From the NCBI GenBank assembly GCA_026225945.1, contig JAMJFZ010001815.1, positions 5,064,501-5,128,500 of the forward strand: a stretch of DNA of 64,000 nt, given 5' to 3'. The notes beneath the pieces are model-generated. The model had not been told where the DNA came from. It saw nothing but the letters and a program-made list of their open reading frames with translations, and ran no database searches. This DNA is from Cricetomys ansorgei (Eukaryota; Chordata; Mammalia; Rodentia; Nesomyidae). Positions 1-12,217 of the stretch are shown piece by piece. A program made the position numbers and the translations under genes. Each line of letters starts with the position of its first letter. Position 1 is the first letter of the stretch.

Positions 1-459
1 TGCCATGGGGTCCTGCAAGATAAATGGGTTCACAATTCAAATTTTAATCATGGGGAGAGACAGTTAATAGTACTCCACTGACTTCCGTTGGGAGAAAGCT
101 GCATAGAGACTAACTGCTTCAATGTATTCTTCTGGTGTTTAGGAATGCATTAGTCAACTCAGAGGCTGTAACGAAACTCATAGAACAGAGGCTCAAACAG
201 CAGGGTGTATTATTTGCTCTCCTGTTTACAGCTGTAAACCATTCCCACATTGTGGCTCTTCTAACATCCAAAATATTCATCCTTACCTTTTCAAAGTCTA
301 CTTTAAAATATTAATATGCCACTACTCATATGCTGTAGGAATTGGAAAAAGTATAGTGTCATTTGCCCACTGTCCAGCTTTCCTACTAGTGTGGTCATGT
401 ATATTTCTATATGTTAGATGCTTAATAACCCAGCTATTTCTCTTGCTTTAAACTAAATC
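1..459. other. Unannotated AT-rich sequence
   Basis: I see no gene, repeat or RNA signature here. The sequence is AT-rich and free of long open frames. It may be unique DNA or repeat too decayed to recognise by eye. Confidence 0.4.
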
Positions 460-2340
460 ACAATGTATGTGAAAAAAATATACTTTCCATCTCCCAGCTA
501 CCTTCCTTTTCATTTCTTATTTAAATGTGAATTTTCATGTTATTTTTTTTTCTTTAAAGATCTTTCTTTAATCACTCTAGTAGCGCACGTGTTCAGAAAC
601 CACATTGTTTATACTTTACATTTATTTGAAATTTTCTTTTTCCCTCGTTTCTTGAATGAATTTTCAGAGGATACAGAGTTCTACATTGCAGCTTTTATTT
701 CTTTCAACGTTTCTATCTTCTGTGGAATTTGGGTGTACACAACTTTGAGGAAGAAGTCACCCCAATCCTTTCCTTGGAACTCCAGAACAATATGCCATTT
801 TTTTTTTCTCATGAGTTCTCAAGACCTTTGTACATTCCTATGTCTTTTGTCAGCACTTATGCCATGATCCTTGGTGGTTATACTACTGGAGTTTGTTTGG
901 TTTCTTGGAACTCTGGGTTTATCACATTCATTATATTAGAAATAGGTTATACCATTATTTCTTGAATCATTTCCCTTCCTATCTTGTTTCTTTGCGAGGC
1001 TTCATAAGGTATGCATTATATAGAAAGCGTATGTTTAGATATGATAGATATATCGATATCAGTCCATAAGTATTACATTATTAAGGAATAATTATAACAT
1101 CATGATGGGTATACTAAATGTACATACTTATCAATGATTATATATCATAGATACTTTGTACTATAGATATTTTCAGTTTTCAGCTCCTATTTCCTCTGTG
1201 GTATTTTTTTAGGATTGTTTTCAATGGCTTTGTCTTCACTTTGACTGTGTTGAATCTACTATTAATCCAGATCTCATTTCTGTATTTCACACCTTTTTTT
1301 CTGCTGCCCATGGACATCAGACTTCAGAGTCTTCAGACTTGCCCTTTGAACATTGGGCAAATATTCAGGAGCCTCATGCCTCTTACATTAGACTAGGCTT
1401 ACATCATGATTACATCATCAGTCCCTCTTTCCTGAATTTTCCTGCCTCTTGGACTGCTTGTTCTAGCTATTCTTCATTTCTCCCATTGTAGTTGTTTTAG
1501 CATTTAATATGTGACTCTTTATCTTCATAGTTTACATTGAAATACTAATATCTCACTACTCACGTGCTAGTGGAATCTTAAAATATTGAAAAAGGACAGA
1601 GAGAGAGAGAGAACCCAAGTGAGTTTTCCCGGCTATCTAACCTGCTGAGGGCTGTTGATGGACTATCAGGCTTCTGACTGTAAGAACAATTGGATAAACT
1701 TTAATGTTTCCCCCTATTGATTCCAATCCTCTAGAACAATGGTTCTCAATCTGTGAGTTGAGATCCCTTCATAGGGGTCACCTAAGACCATCTGCACATC
1801 AGATATTATATTATGATTCATAACAGTAGCAAAATTGCAGTTATGAAGTAGCAATGAAAATAATTTTATGGTTGGGGGTCACCACAACATTAGGACCTGT
1901 GATGAAGGGTTGCAGCATGAGGGAAGTTGAGAAGCTCTGGTCTAGAGACCCGTGACTCTTGACACTCTAGTATGTCCATGTCCACTCTAGTTTTCCTTTA
2001 AATATTAAAATATTTTCTAATGTTGTCAACACTGTCATTTATATAGCTATTTCTAGGCCTGCTTTTTCTCCGGGTTCATTAATCTGTTCCACTATCTCGT
2101 AATCTTCAGTGGATACTCCATACTGCACTTGCTATACCCATCGTTTAATGCCTGAATTCTGTCCTTGTGTGTATTACTAGAGTTTGTCCTTGTGTATAGT
2201 TAGGTTACTTGCAGATAATCCTTATCCTTTGAAAGCTTTGTGTTATATTGGGGAAGGCCTAGAATAGGCGTTGTTGGGTTGCAGTTTAGCCATGCAAACT
2301 AGAGGTCATTCTGTTGGGGTCCTCACTGAATGCCATACAT
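460..2340 (-). mobile_element. Ancient L1 (L1M-type) 3' region, antisense
   Basis: Read on the plus strand, this follows the reverse complement of the 3' part of old mammalian L1 (L1M) elements. Landmarks are 'ttctacattgcagctttta' near 680, a stretch near 890-940 matching the segment around 'ggagtttgttgagcttcttgg', one near 1235-1290 matching 'ctgctgttaatccatccag', and one near 2200-2290. Order and orientation are preserved throughout. Divergence is high and no reading frame survives: the 134-codon frame at 463-867 is spurious. A URR1 element splits the block at 1737-1939. The family is recalled from memory and the subfamily is not resolved. Confidence 0.6.
1737..1939. mobile_element. URR1-type hAT (Charlie) non-autonomous DNA transposon, copy 1
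   Basis: The left end reads 'caatggttctcaatct' and the right end is its degraded inverted complement near 'gttgagaagctctg'. The body holds the URR1 landmark segments 'ggggtcacctaagacca' and 'ataattttatggttggggg'. Flanking 8-mers are 'ctctagaa' (1729-1736) and 'gtctagag' (1940-1947). They match at 6 of 8 positions and fit the hAT target pattern nTnnnnAn. URR1 elements carry no transposase and were mobilised in trans. The copy sits inside the older L1M block. Two further copies lie at 30189 and 41759. Confidence 0.85.
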
Positions 2341-2361
2341 AAACACAAAAAACTTCACTGA

Positions 2362-2443
2362 TTCTCTCTCCCCCTCCTGCTCCCCCTCGTCTTCCTCCTG
2401 CTCCTCCTCCTGATCCTCTCTCCCCTTTTCTTCCTTCTGCCAC
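2362..2443. repeat. Polypyrimidine CTC/CCT-rich tract
   Basis: This is low-complexity C/T-rich sequence made of imperfect 'ctcctgctcc' and 'ctcctcctcctg' units. No coding meaning is evident. Confidence 0.75.
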
Positions 2444-5400
2444 TTTATTTCACAATTTTCAATCACGTGGAAGTACTTGAACTCTCATAGGCTCCCAGTT
2501 GCAAAGGCTTCTTGGGAAAAGACCCTAGGGAGCAGGTTCTAACCCTTAAGTTTCAACTATTATCCAGGCATCAGCTGAAGAGTTTGTGGTGTCTATCTGA
2601 ACAGAACCCTGAAGACATTGTCCAAGGAATGTTTGAAGCCTGATGACTTAGTCCTATCCAGTGATAATTAGGTTACTGATGCAGGCTTACTCAGAGCTAC
2701 GCTGAGTAAATGACTGTTTCTATAAAAGAAGAAATGTAACTTCTGGTGTATGTCCTTAAAGCAGCAAAATAAACGCAGTATCGGGTCTAATGATTCAAAA
2801 CTTTCAGAATCTTTTCTTTTAATTAAAATTCACTAATTTCAAAGGGTCACGGAAAACCAAATCCTTTTCAAATATCAGCATCCAATTTACTAGTGATTTG
2901 TAACTGCACGAATCAGATTAATTGCATTATTTCTGGAATATTGCAAGTGGAGAGAGAGAGCGTTCACATTCATCAAACCCATTTAGGTCCATTTGAAACT
3001 TTTTTTTGAGATGCATTAAAAAGATTTAGCTGTTTAAGAAGTATGCAAGGCTATTTGGACACAATTATTTAAAAGTATTAAAACACATTCTGGCTTCCCC
3101 TAAATTTAGCGCATGACTCTCAGGACCTCTTCTAGCACCCTCTTACACAGCGAACCCATCAGATGTTTGACATTGGCCTCAGTTGCTGTATTGTACCAAA
3201 GTCTCTGGCATCGTAAGAGCCCAGAGCACTTTCTCCTTCAAGAAATATATATTATTAAGTCTCTAATTAGAAAGGAATCAAGGAATGAGCTGTCAACTGA
3301 AATTTATGATTACTTATAAAATGTTAAGGGCCACACTGGTTCATCTTAAAATGCTGCCTGCCATCAATGTTTCCTTCCTTTTGTAGCAACCACTTAACCA
3401 AGAAAAGCATTTCTGAGCCACAAAAATTACATCTAAGAACTTGAAAGAGTGATGTTCACTGAAGTCCTTCGCAGGGCAGAATCTCATCAGCTGTACAGGG
3501 CTGAGTTCCGAGCTTACTTTGCCAAGCTTCTGTTTTAAAGACCCCTGAAGATCCTTGTGATGAAGTAATGCATCCATTTCTCTAAAATCTCAAATGTCCA
3601 GGTTGAATGTCATCAATAGACATACATGGATGAGGGTGGAAGGAGGCAAAGCAGGTGAGAAAAACCAGAGCATAGATCTGCACAGAGCAGGCATCCCAGC
3701 AGCAAGCCTGCCCTTGGTCTTGATGAAAGCTATATAGTGATAGCTGTAACCATACAATGGGTAGACACAGTAGTCTCTCTTGTCTTATTCCAGCTTCCCA
3801 TTTGGAAACAAGAACCACCTTCTCCCTCCTGCATGGAATACAGGCTACACTTCATGGACATAAACACACAAGGTCCAGGACTAGGGAATTGGCTCCAGCA
3901 ATGGCCTTGTTCATTTCTTGGTGCAATGCATTTCTGCTCTGTCACAGGCTGCCATGTGCAGGCAGCAGATGACAAGTCTGCACACGCAACTCACTGCCCT
4001 TTCAGAAGGGCATCCTCGAGACTGAGCGGAATCCCTTTGCCAGCTCCACCTGCTCCTGAAGACCCACACAGCCATCACCCCAGCTGTTTCCAGAATGTGA
4101 AAATGAAGGGGTCAGGAATTCTTGCTTTCAGATGAGTATTTTGAAATGTATATGAATCTGAACAATCATGTGGGCACGCCTATTTCTCGCTACAGCCTCC
4201 ATTTCAGTGCTACCTGCTTTCTGCATCTATCCCGGACTCCCGGTTACTAGGAAAATAAGCTTTTATGCGTAGCACTTCCTGCTCCATAAAAAGATGAAGG
4301 ATGCCAGGTTAGGCCTTCCCAGGTCTAAAATCTCATTTCCCAGTCACTCCAAAGAATATACCTCCCAGTTTAGCTTTTCACTGTTCCCATGCAGTTTATG
4401 GTTTCGATGGTCCAAAGCCCTTCTTGTAAAACCAAGCCTGCCCTCTTTTCAGCAAGCAAATAGCGCTTTCAACTATAAGTTGGGTTGGCCTCTCGAGGAA
4501 GCCTGCTTACCACTGAACTCACTCATTTATCACTGAGGTCACTCACTACCTTCCCAACAGAATCAGCCAATGGGTATTAGGCTGCCATTGTTCCCAGCAT
4601 TCGCTCTGCCATGGAACAGACTTAAGCAGTAGATGTCCTCTGCCCCACCTTGAGTCTTCTTGTATTCTCTCTCTCTACCCTCCAGGAGCCCTGCCATGAG
4701 TTTATTACTTTCTCATCCATTAGTCAACCTCTACCAAGGCTTAGTAGTCCTCTACCTCACTTAAAGAATCACGGGGTTCTAGAATCCACAGGTAAAGTAA
4801 TCTCACCCAGGTTCTCTGTTTTACAAAGGAGACAAAGAAAAACCTTGTTTATTGAATGAGTCACCCACTAACTGTCTAAACTGGAAGTTGTGACCAAGTC
4901 CAATCTTTTCCTTTTGCCAGGAATGAGTCTTTCCCCAGGATTAATTATTTGTATATAACATGGTAACCCCTGGGTCTCAAGATAGTGCAAATCTGCTTTG
5001 CCCAAAGAGGTTCATTTCTCTTCGCCTTTGTGAAGGAAGGGGTAGGACAGGATAGAAAACAAGGAAAACTAATGGGACACATAAGGAAAGGAGCCCCTTA
5101 CTCCAGAATCTGGTTGAAGTCTTTTGCCAGCTAAAAGTCAACAAGTCTAGCACAACTAACAAAATTTGCTGTGAAGGTATTTTACATAGAAATATTTCTT
5201 TTACACTGGGATATTTCGAATGAGAATGTTAAAATAGCATAGAGACATCCTCACAGCCTAAGTGTCTATAACCAAGAAAGGCCTTTGTCCTGAGAATTTC
5301 TGGGAATTTCACTGACCTCCATTTATAGTAAAAGGCAAGTCTGTGACTCATGATTTTACCTTATCAAATTATGATCCTATTCAAAGCCCCTTAGGAACCG

Positions 5401-7079
5401 CCCTGTGATCTCATTAACTCCACTCTTTACCCAAAACATTTTTTAGTAGTCCTTTGAGACTTAACCTCAGAAGCTACCAAAGTCATATTTATGCTAATTG
5501 TTAAGACGCTTAAGTGTGACTTTCTCTTGAGAAGCCCATAGCCGTGCTTCAGTGTACTGTCCTATCAACCTCACACTTACATCTATGGTAAAAACCTCTT
5601 AAAATACTCCAGGTCTACTTCATACAGATTTGTCCTCAAATTCTTTTCTTCAGTGAAGTCAAGAATCCCAGCTTCACATGAGGAGTGATCTCTGCAAAGA
5701 ACTAGATCTTCAGCCTGCTGCAGAGAATTACACAGGGCTGTGTCTTTGGCCTAGACACCGCTGTTGATAGCAGAAGTGGGGAAATTCTACGAGCCAGGCA
5801 AGACCTTTCATCCATTCTTCTCACATTCACCCAGCAGCTACACCCATTGGGAGCACTGCTAATCCCAAAAGGAGGAAAGGAGAGTCAACACCAGCTCTGT
5901 TGTCACTGGAGCTGTCTTCCTTAGGGCAACACCATTGCGAATTATCGATGGTTTCCAACCTATAGCTTAACCCTCAAAATTCTGACTAGACTCTATCGAT
6001 AAAGGGAATGGGGATAAAAATGAGCTTCTTATGGAAAGTCTGGAAGAGTGAAGGGTCCAAGACATCCAATGGTGTATAGACGGAAGGAGTCATGAGGGGA
6101 GATTCTTCCAACTCTGAGGAGGCCACCAACCATAGAACTGGGACAAAAAATTCAAGGTGGCCACATCATGAGTCATTCAATGGATGTTCAGGATCATAAT
6201 CAAATGGTTCTGCCCAACAAGAGGTTGTAGGCCTGAATCGCCATCACACACACCAGCACCCAGACGCCATGGTCCTCCTCCCTGTGGCTGGAAGTGCTTA
6301 AGCAAGGACACGATAGGGACTTGCCTGCCTTGGATGTGTGTGGACACAATTTCTGATGCTGGAAGCATCCACACTGTAGCCAGCCCTCATGACCTCACCT
6401 GTGCAGCCTTTAGATGTGCCTGCCTGCTTTCTTGTTTCTATTAAGGGGCTACTGCTTTCCTACCTACTAGATTAGCGTCTATTCTTATTCTTGTTTTCTC
6501 TTCAGAAGTCCATAGCAGTTTATTTTTTGAAGCACTAGCCCAGCAATATGTGTTTTTAAAAAATGACATCAGAATACCGCACACTGTTATTTTTAAATTT
6601 CCTTAACAACTATAGAAATAAAATAATAAACATACCGGGAGAGAGAAAAAATGAACCCTCTAAAACACTGAGTCAGTTCGACTTCAAAACTACCAATCAA
6701 AATTTATGTTAAGCCCCACGCCCAGTAATGTCAACAACAAATGAAAAGCTTCACACCTCCCGATTACCAGATTTGTCTCTGCGTTTTGGTTTCTTTGGAG
6801 CTGAGGATTGAACTCAGAGTCACACACAAGCTGGGCAAGTATTCTGCCCCCAAGTTATATCCCAGAGCTATTAAAAGCTTCAATACTTAGGGGCGGGAAA
6901 AGCAACCGTATCGACACATTAAAGATCCGAACACCTGATCTGTGTGTACAAATACATATTTTTGTATCCACAGAAACTTGCATGTGAAAAAGAATATCAC
7001 ACATGCAAACACACTGGCTGCTTCTGAAACTTGGCCCTGAAAGTTGACTATATTTTGCCACTGGCAGATGTTCTTGTTG
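2444..7079. other. Long repeat-poor stretch without recognisable genes
   Basis: No repeat family, exon or RNA gene could be recognised in this 4.6 kb. Several overlapping short frames on both strands (for example 3737-4135 plus, 132 codons) show no protein motif or codon-bias signature I recognise. The part at 2790-3110 is AT-rich with many TAATTA-like cores and resembles vertebrate conserved non-coding DNA, but conservation cannot be judged from one sequence. Confidence 0.4.
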
Positions 7080-7660
7080 TTGTTTTATCAGAGGAGACGT
7101 CGGTATTTTTACACATTTCAGAAAGGATCGCTGAAATCACGAATGATTCTGAAAACAAACTTAAAGTAATCATTTACATTCAGGGTCCAAAATAAGATAA
7201 AAGCAGGAGATGGCTCTGTATATTGGCACTTTAATGGGATGTCCCTTCTTCATCGTCCCAAGCAAATGCACGATATGTGATTTGCTTTTCAAGCCAGGTC
7301 ACCTTTAAAAGCCCAAGGATGGCGGTCGCCCCAGAATTCTTCGCTAGCCCTCACCAGAGATGTCTGCCTGTGCAAAACCTGTGACAAAGGGCTGAAATGA
7401 CAGCACTCTGACTCACTCCTACATTGTGTTTGTTTAGGAAGGTCCTAGAAATTGTATTTCACCAACCACATTCGCTATCAACACACAATTATCTGGCTTA
7501 ATCATGTGGAACAGTGGCAAATTCACCTGGGGCTTAAGAACTAATGACATTCTCGTCTGAGCTGCTTTAGTGAAATGGCCTCGCACCTGAAGCAGGAACA
7601 GCAAGATTGCTCAAGAAAATTTGGTTTTCTGTTTTCATTTCACAGCATAGGGCCTCTGCT
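7080..7660. promoter_or_regulatory. Candidate conserved non-coding element (possible enhancer)
   Basis: This is repeat-free sequence of balanced composition with scattered CpGs ('ggatggcggtcgcc' near 7317), which stand out in this CpG-poor window. It is dense in developmental-factor-like cores such as GATAA, TAATGA and CATGTG, and lacks simple repeats or frames. These traits are common in enhancers but not diagnostic. The call is inference only and no target gene is visible in the window. Confidence 0.2.
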
Positions 7661-8482
7661 CAAATCAACAAACACTCCTGATTAAATAGCTGTGGTGGTC
7701 GACTTCTCTGCACTCGTGTGCGTGGCTCAGAATGTACATGGAGCACCCCAACCTTTACAGGAAAGGAATTGCCTCTCACCCGCTGGCGATGAATGCATTG
7801 TCTTTTTTGGTGGTTGGAATAAGTAAATAAATTGGCATTGAATAATTTGGGTATGATCAGGGTCATTAGTGCGGATGACCCTCTAGGGCTCAAGACAACT
7901 CCAGGCTAGGGGCCCCCCTCGAGGCACTTGTGAGCTCAGGTATATATTTTCATTTCCTCTGGCCATCTGCTACCAGGGCATTAACATTCTGCTTACTCCA
8001 GAAAAAAAGCCAGCCCCTACCCTTGGCCCTAAACCCCCAACGTATGCAGCTTTGTGGAGTCACTGCTGACTTGGCGGCTAAATCCTATGGAGGGGAGAGG
8101 CCAATTTTCAAAAGCTAGCAGTGGCAAGAAATTGAATGTGCAGTTCTCTGAAGACTTGAAAGAAAGGGCCAGGAGAGGTGCTCTTCCAGAAGGGCTACAG
8201 AGGGGCCTTCCCTTATAATAATAGTGGTTCATTCTCAATAGGTTACCAAGACAGACAGGAAGAACTACCAACTCTTGGCATTTTATTCACCGTTCTCTTC
8301 ATTTTTATTGTAGTCCTCTCATTAGCAAGGGCTATAGCTCCCAAGACCGCTAAGCGGAAAGGCAATATCATTAGCACTGGCTAAACCATTTTATGTCAGT
8401 GGTTCTTCCACCAGCAGAAGTTAAGAGTTTTCTGGACAGGGAAAACCTAGGGGTTCCAGGTGAGAGAAATATAATAAGCATT
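7661..8482. other. Unannotated unique sequence
   Basis: No repeat or gene signature is visible. Short frames on both strands overlap without any recognised motif. Confidence 0.35.
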
Positions 8483-8590
8483 GAGACTGTAATCCCAGCT
8501 ATTCATGGACTGAGACAGAAAGATCACATGTCAAGGCATGCCTGGGCTCTAGAATGTGTTTTGGAAGACCAGGGGTAATGCAGATCCTGC
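8483..8590 (+). mobile_element. Degenerate B1/7SL-like SINE fragment, sense
   Basis: The string 'ctgtaatcccagctattca' followed by 'gagacagaaagatcacatg' follows the B1/Alu-like monomer ('taatcccagcac', 'gaggcagaggcaggaggat'). The rest is strongly diverged. The following bases (about 8622-8670) faintly resemble a tRNA-derived ID segment, so the whole could be an old composite SINE. Confidence 0.5.
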
Positions 8591-9284
8591 CTTCAAATAG
8601 AAAACAAAATGTTCAAAGTTGAGGGGGTAGAATATGGCTGAGCACCGAGTGCCAGCATAGCACATTTGGGCCGTTGGTGGTGGATTACCCACAGAGAAAT
8701 ACCACAAGCAAAACTGAAGACACCATCATAATGTCTGTGAACATTACACTTTAAGGAAGTGACATTTTACTAGGACATCTCTGCTATTAAGATGTTAAAG
8801 TGTGCTTCAGAGCTTGATGCCATTGTTAGCGTTTGAACCCTCGGAGGAAACGATATATCTAACACTCACTGTGCAGTTCTCACGAAGTTATCCCACACCG
8901 ATTGCACCAGAGCAAAGCTGCCAGTCTGGCTGGCAGGACCAATTCCTGTATTCATCAGTTATGAGACAATGCTCCACCCAGAGTGTGAGGAATTACTGGA
9001 TAACTTTCAATGTGAGCAGGTGCTGGTGGCCTGAATGGGTACTATTCACGTGGCGACTTGAACCCTGAGGGAATACTGTCACATAAAGTCACATGGCTGA
9101 GGAAAGCCTGGCTACAGCCTGCACCAGCACTTTTTCAAGTATGTCTTCGTTTTCTGGACAGAGGGTTATCTAGAAAATTTTAAGCTATAGTCTTCCTTTG
9201 CTCCTTTTGAATCTATTCTAGAATCAGTCTGCTGGGCCACAACATCTTTTCTTCAATCCACAGACCTTATCCAATCACCAAGGT

Positions 9285-9835
9285 GATGGACATTTATCTA
9301 CCACCCACAAAATGGACACGTCAGTTGCCAAGATACAGTTCTTCCAGAAGAGGGGGTGGAAAGTTTTTAAGGATCAGGCAGTTTGCTATGAGATTCTGTC
9401 TCCTAGAAATGTCAGAAGCTCCACCCATAAAGTCTCACCAACATGACCGCCTAAGATGAACAAGGACAAAAAATACACATACCCAAGTGAATAGGAAAAA
9501 GCCAACAAGACCTCGATCCTACACAAAGAACTACAGGCAAATGAGGAATGCTGAGAGTAAGAGAAACCACATCAATTGGTTATCTAATACCAAATGTTCA
9601 GCCCTGAAAACATACCTAGGAGTAACATTACATGAAAGGTTACATTTATATATATGTATAATATATATAAATATATATATATGATAGCAATTAATGAAAA
9701 CAGAGACCATTAATCTGAAAGAGAGAAAGGAAGGGTATATGGGAACCTGTAGAGGGAGGAAAGAGAAAGGAAAAATAATATAATTATTTTTCAAAAATGA
9801 AAAATAGAAAAGAAAAATGTACTTGCAAAGAGTCT
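9285..9835 (+). mobile_element. L1 (Lx-type) 3' UTR and 3' end, sense
   Basis: This is a 5'-truncated L1 that keeps only its 3' UTR. Recognisable blocks are 'agaagagggggtggaaag', 'tctcctagaaatgtcaga', 'cacaaagaactacaggcaa', 'cagccctgaaaacatacct', an internal TA run at 9647-9681, and a purine-rich 3' terminus near 9716-9780. The same order appears in antisense at 24680-25800 and 36941-37725. Truncation at the 5' end is usual for L1 copies made by target-primed reverse transcription. No coding part remains. Confidence 0.85.
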
Positions 9836-11001
9836 AAACATTACTAAGAATTTTGTTTTGCCATCTTGGAAAGAGAGAAACAATATCCATGTGGAGGGAA
9901 GAATTCATTCACACATCTCCACATTTATTTTCGGTCTAATAATTACTACTGTGTTGGCCACTGAAGATGGAGCATTAAATAATACTATGTGAATCCTATC
10001 AGTGTGGATTCACACCATTAGAGGAAGACCATTGGAGGAAACATATAACCACTCAGCTTCAGGTTGTGCTGAGTGACACGCAGGAAAAGATACATTGTGA
10101 GACTCGGTCACAGGAGCAGGTACAGAGCAGTGTCAGCTCTGAACGAAACTGACTCCAGAAATGGAACCAAGAGAGACACATGCATAAGGAGATGAGAGCT
10201 TTCGAGGCAGGAGAAAGATGCTGCCTGTTCTGGCATATTTTATGTTGCAAAGGGAAACCAGCACCCATGATTCTATAAACTAAGGAGTGTTTATGATGAT
10301 GCCCGGTCCAATGGAACACCCGCTGTTGTTACAATCAGCCTGCAACCCAAAGTACGAAGTGAGAAGCAGCAGCTCCTTTGCTGAATTCTGACTTAACTCT
10401 TCTCTGGCTACTTCCCATGCTGCTTTAGGACCACGAATGACTCATTTCTCCACCCTGCAGTCATTCCTAGACTAATAGGGCAAATAGAAAGAAGCTGCCC
10501 AAATCGTATTGCAAAATAATAAAGAAATTCAGAGAAAGAAAAATCATCTCCCCAACTCTATGTTTGTCTCTGAGCATGCCAAGCTATTTCTTCCTCTCCT
10601 CCACACAGTCCTGCAGCTGAAATGATCATCCTCCTCAAAATGAACGTGGCTGTCAGCTCCTGCAGCAAGCTGAATTATACTTCCCACGAACCATTCAAAC
10701 TTACATAAAGTACTTGTATAAAATGATCAGCAAAGCAAGAAACTGATCTCCTTATATGTAAATATATTGTTCTGGGAGGTTTCAAAAACAATCACTGATT
10801 TTTAGTCAGGTGGGGAAATAAGAACGCTCATCCTAGTCATTGCTACAAAGAGTCTTTGCTCTCTGGCAGCACTAACATATTCACCAGCAAAGAGAAACCC
10901 CAAGGGGTCTTTTCCAGGCCCTGACCAGGGTGGGATATTCACTGCCTGCCTTTTTTAAGCTTTGATTAACATCCTATGAGCTGTGTATTTTTTCATTTGC
11001 T
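9836..11001. other. Unannotated unique sequence
   Basis: No repeat family is recognised. The part at about 10590-10960 is AT-rich, free of simple repeats and looks like ordinary non-coding unique DNA. The minus-strand frame at 10059-10319 has no recognisable domain. Confidence 0.35.
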
Positions 11002-11112
11002 ATTTTTTTTGAGACAGGGTTTCTCTGTTGTAACTCTGGTTGCTCACAGAGATCCACCTGCTTCTGCCTCCTGAGTGCTGGGATTAAAGGCATGCATCAC
11101 CACCGTCTGGCT
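11002..11112 (-). mobile_element. B1 SINE, antisense, internally deleted
   Basis: A T-run (11003-11010) leads into 'gagacagggtttctctgt', the reverse complement of the B1 3' end. The copy ends through 'gagtgctgggattaaaggca' and 'ccaccgtctggc'. About 45 central bases of a normal B1 (the segment around 'ctggaactcactctgtagac') are missing. The flanks are otherwise close to consensus, so this is one of the better preserved B1 copies here. It is a 7SL-derived, Pol III-transcribed retroposon. Confidence 0.9.
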
Positions 11113-11425
11113 TTTCATATAACTTAACAAGACCTAATGTTTTAATAGACTGTAGTAATATTTAAAACACGTTATATACAAAGTATAAAAACACACCGTC
11201 TAGCTTTTTTTGTTACAGTGGATGCTTGGTTGAATCAGGGCATTCACTTGGAATCGTGGTATCCAGTGTGTCCTTAAAAAATACTTTTGTGCTGTATTTA
11301 AATTGATACTACATTATATGGTCACAGAACAAGAGGATCATATTGTTGTGATCAGCCAGAAAACTTTATCAAAGCTGATAGATAATTCAGGATAAAATAT
11401 ATAGCTGTGGATTTAGATAGTGATT

Positions 11426-11640
11426 GGGGGATAGAGAGATGGCTGAGTGGTTAAGAACACTGGCTACTCTCCCAGAGGACATGGGTTCATTTCCCAGCAT
11501 CTACAAGGCATCTTACAACAGCTTGTAGCCCTTGTCCCAGGGACTCTGATGAAGTCTTCTGGTTTCCATGGTTACTGCATGCATGTGGTGCACAGACATG
11601 TATGGAGGCAAAACACAGATACACATAAAATTTAAACAAA
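11426..11640 (+). mobile_element. B2/B3 SINE, sense
   Basis: The copy opens with 'gagagatggctgagtggtta' (tRNA-related head with box A), followed by 'gggttcatttcccagcat' (box B region). It runs through the B2/B3 body with 'gtcttctggtttcc' to an A-rich tail 'acataaaatttaaaca'. Overall divergence is moderate. It was mobilised by L1 machinery. The frames at 11447 and 11487 are shadows of this repeat. Confidence 0.9.
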
Positions 11641-11890
11641 ATTTTAAAACTTGCTGGAAATGATAGTGGAAGATTTTTATACTCAGAGAGAGAGACAGAG
11701 TGTAAAAGTGTGTCTGATATTAACACTAATGACAGATTGGTATTGAAGTCCTCACTTACAGAGGGAATATTTCTCATAAATAACTAAGCATCAATTTTTA
11801 CATCATACAAATTTAAATTATATAAATATCCAACTTCATCTAGTCTGTACTCACCATCTCTTCCACTCTTACGAACTTATAAAACACAAG

Positions 11891-11926
11891 TTAACCCTAA
11901 CCCTAACCCTAACCCTAACCCTAAAA
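11891..11926 (-). repeat. Short interstitial telomeric repeat (CCCTAA)n
   Basis: The tract holds five perfect CCCTAA units (11895-11924), preceded by TTAA and followed by AACC, so the G-rich strand is the minus strand. The flanks are ordinary AT-rich DNA with no satellite or subterminal repeat, so this is not a chromosome end. Short exact interstitial telomeric repeats in rodents are known to arise by telomerase-associated insertion during repair of double-strand breaks. Confidence 0.95.
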
Positions 11927-12217
11927 CCACAAACCAGTAAAATTTTACTTAACAAAACTTATTTGGTGTCACACTAGATTATTATTTTGCAGAAACAAAA
12001 ATGCCACATTTTTTATTTGCTGGTAAAGTACTGTGTTTTCACATTTTAACTCATCTATTTAGTTCTTATCTGTCAGTCGCTTCTCTCTCTCCCTCAGTCC
12101 ACAGCTGGGCCTCACTTCTCTCCCACCAAAGTAGCTATGGTACTGGCCATGTGGTCCAGCTACTGGCAGTCTGCCCGAGTTTTTGATTATGGAACCTTAA
12201 GAGCCAGCAGAACACAA

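Noticed and set aside
463..867. Plus-strand frame of 134 codons with hydrophobic content
   Set aside because: It falls inside an ancient antisense L1M 3' region rich in T, which produces Phe/Leu-rich frames by chance.
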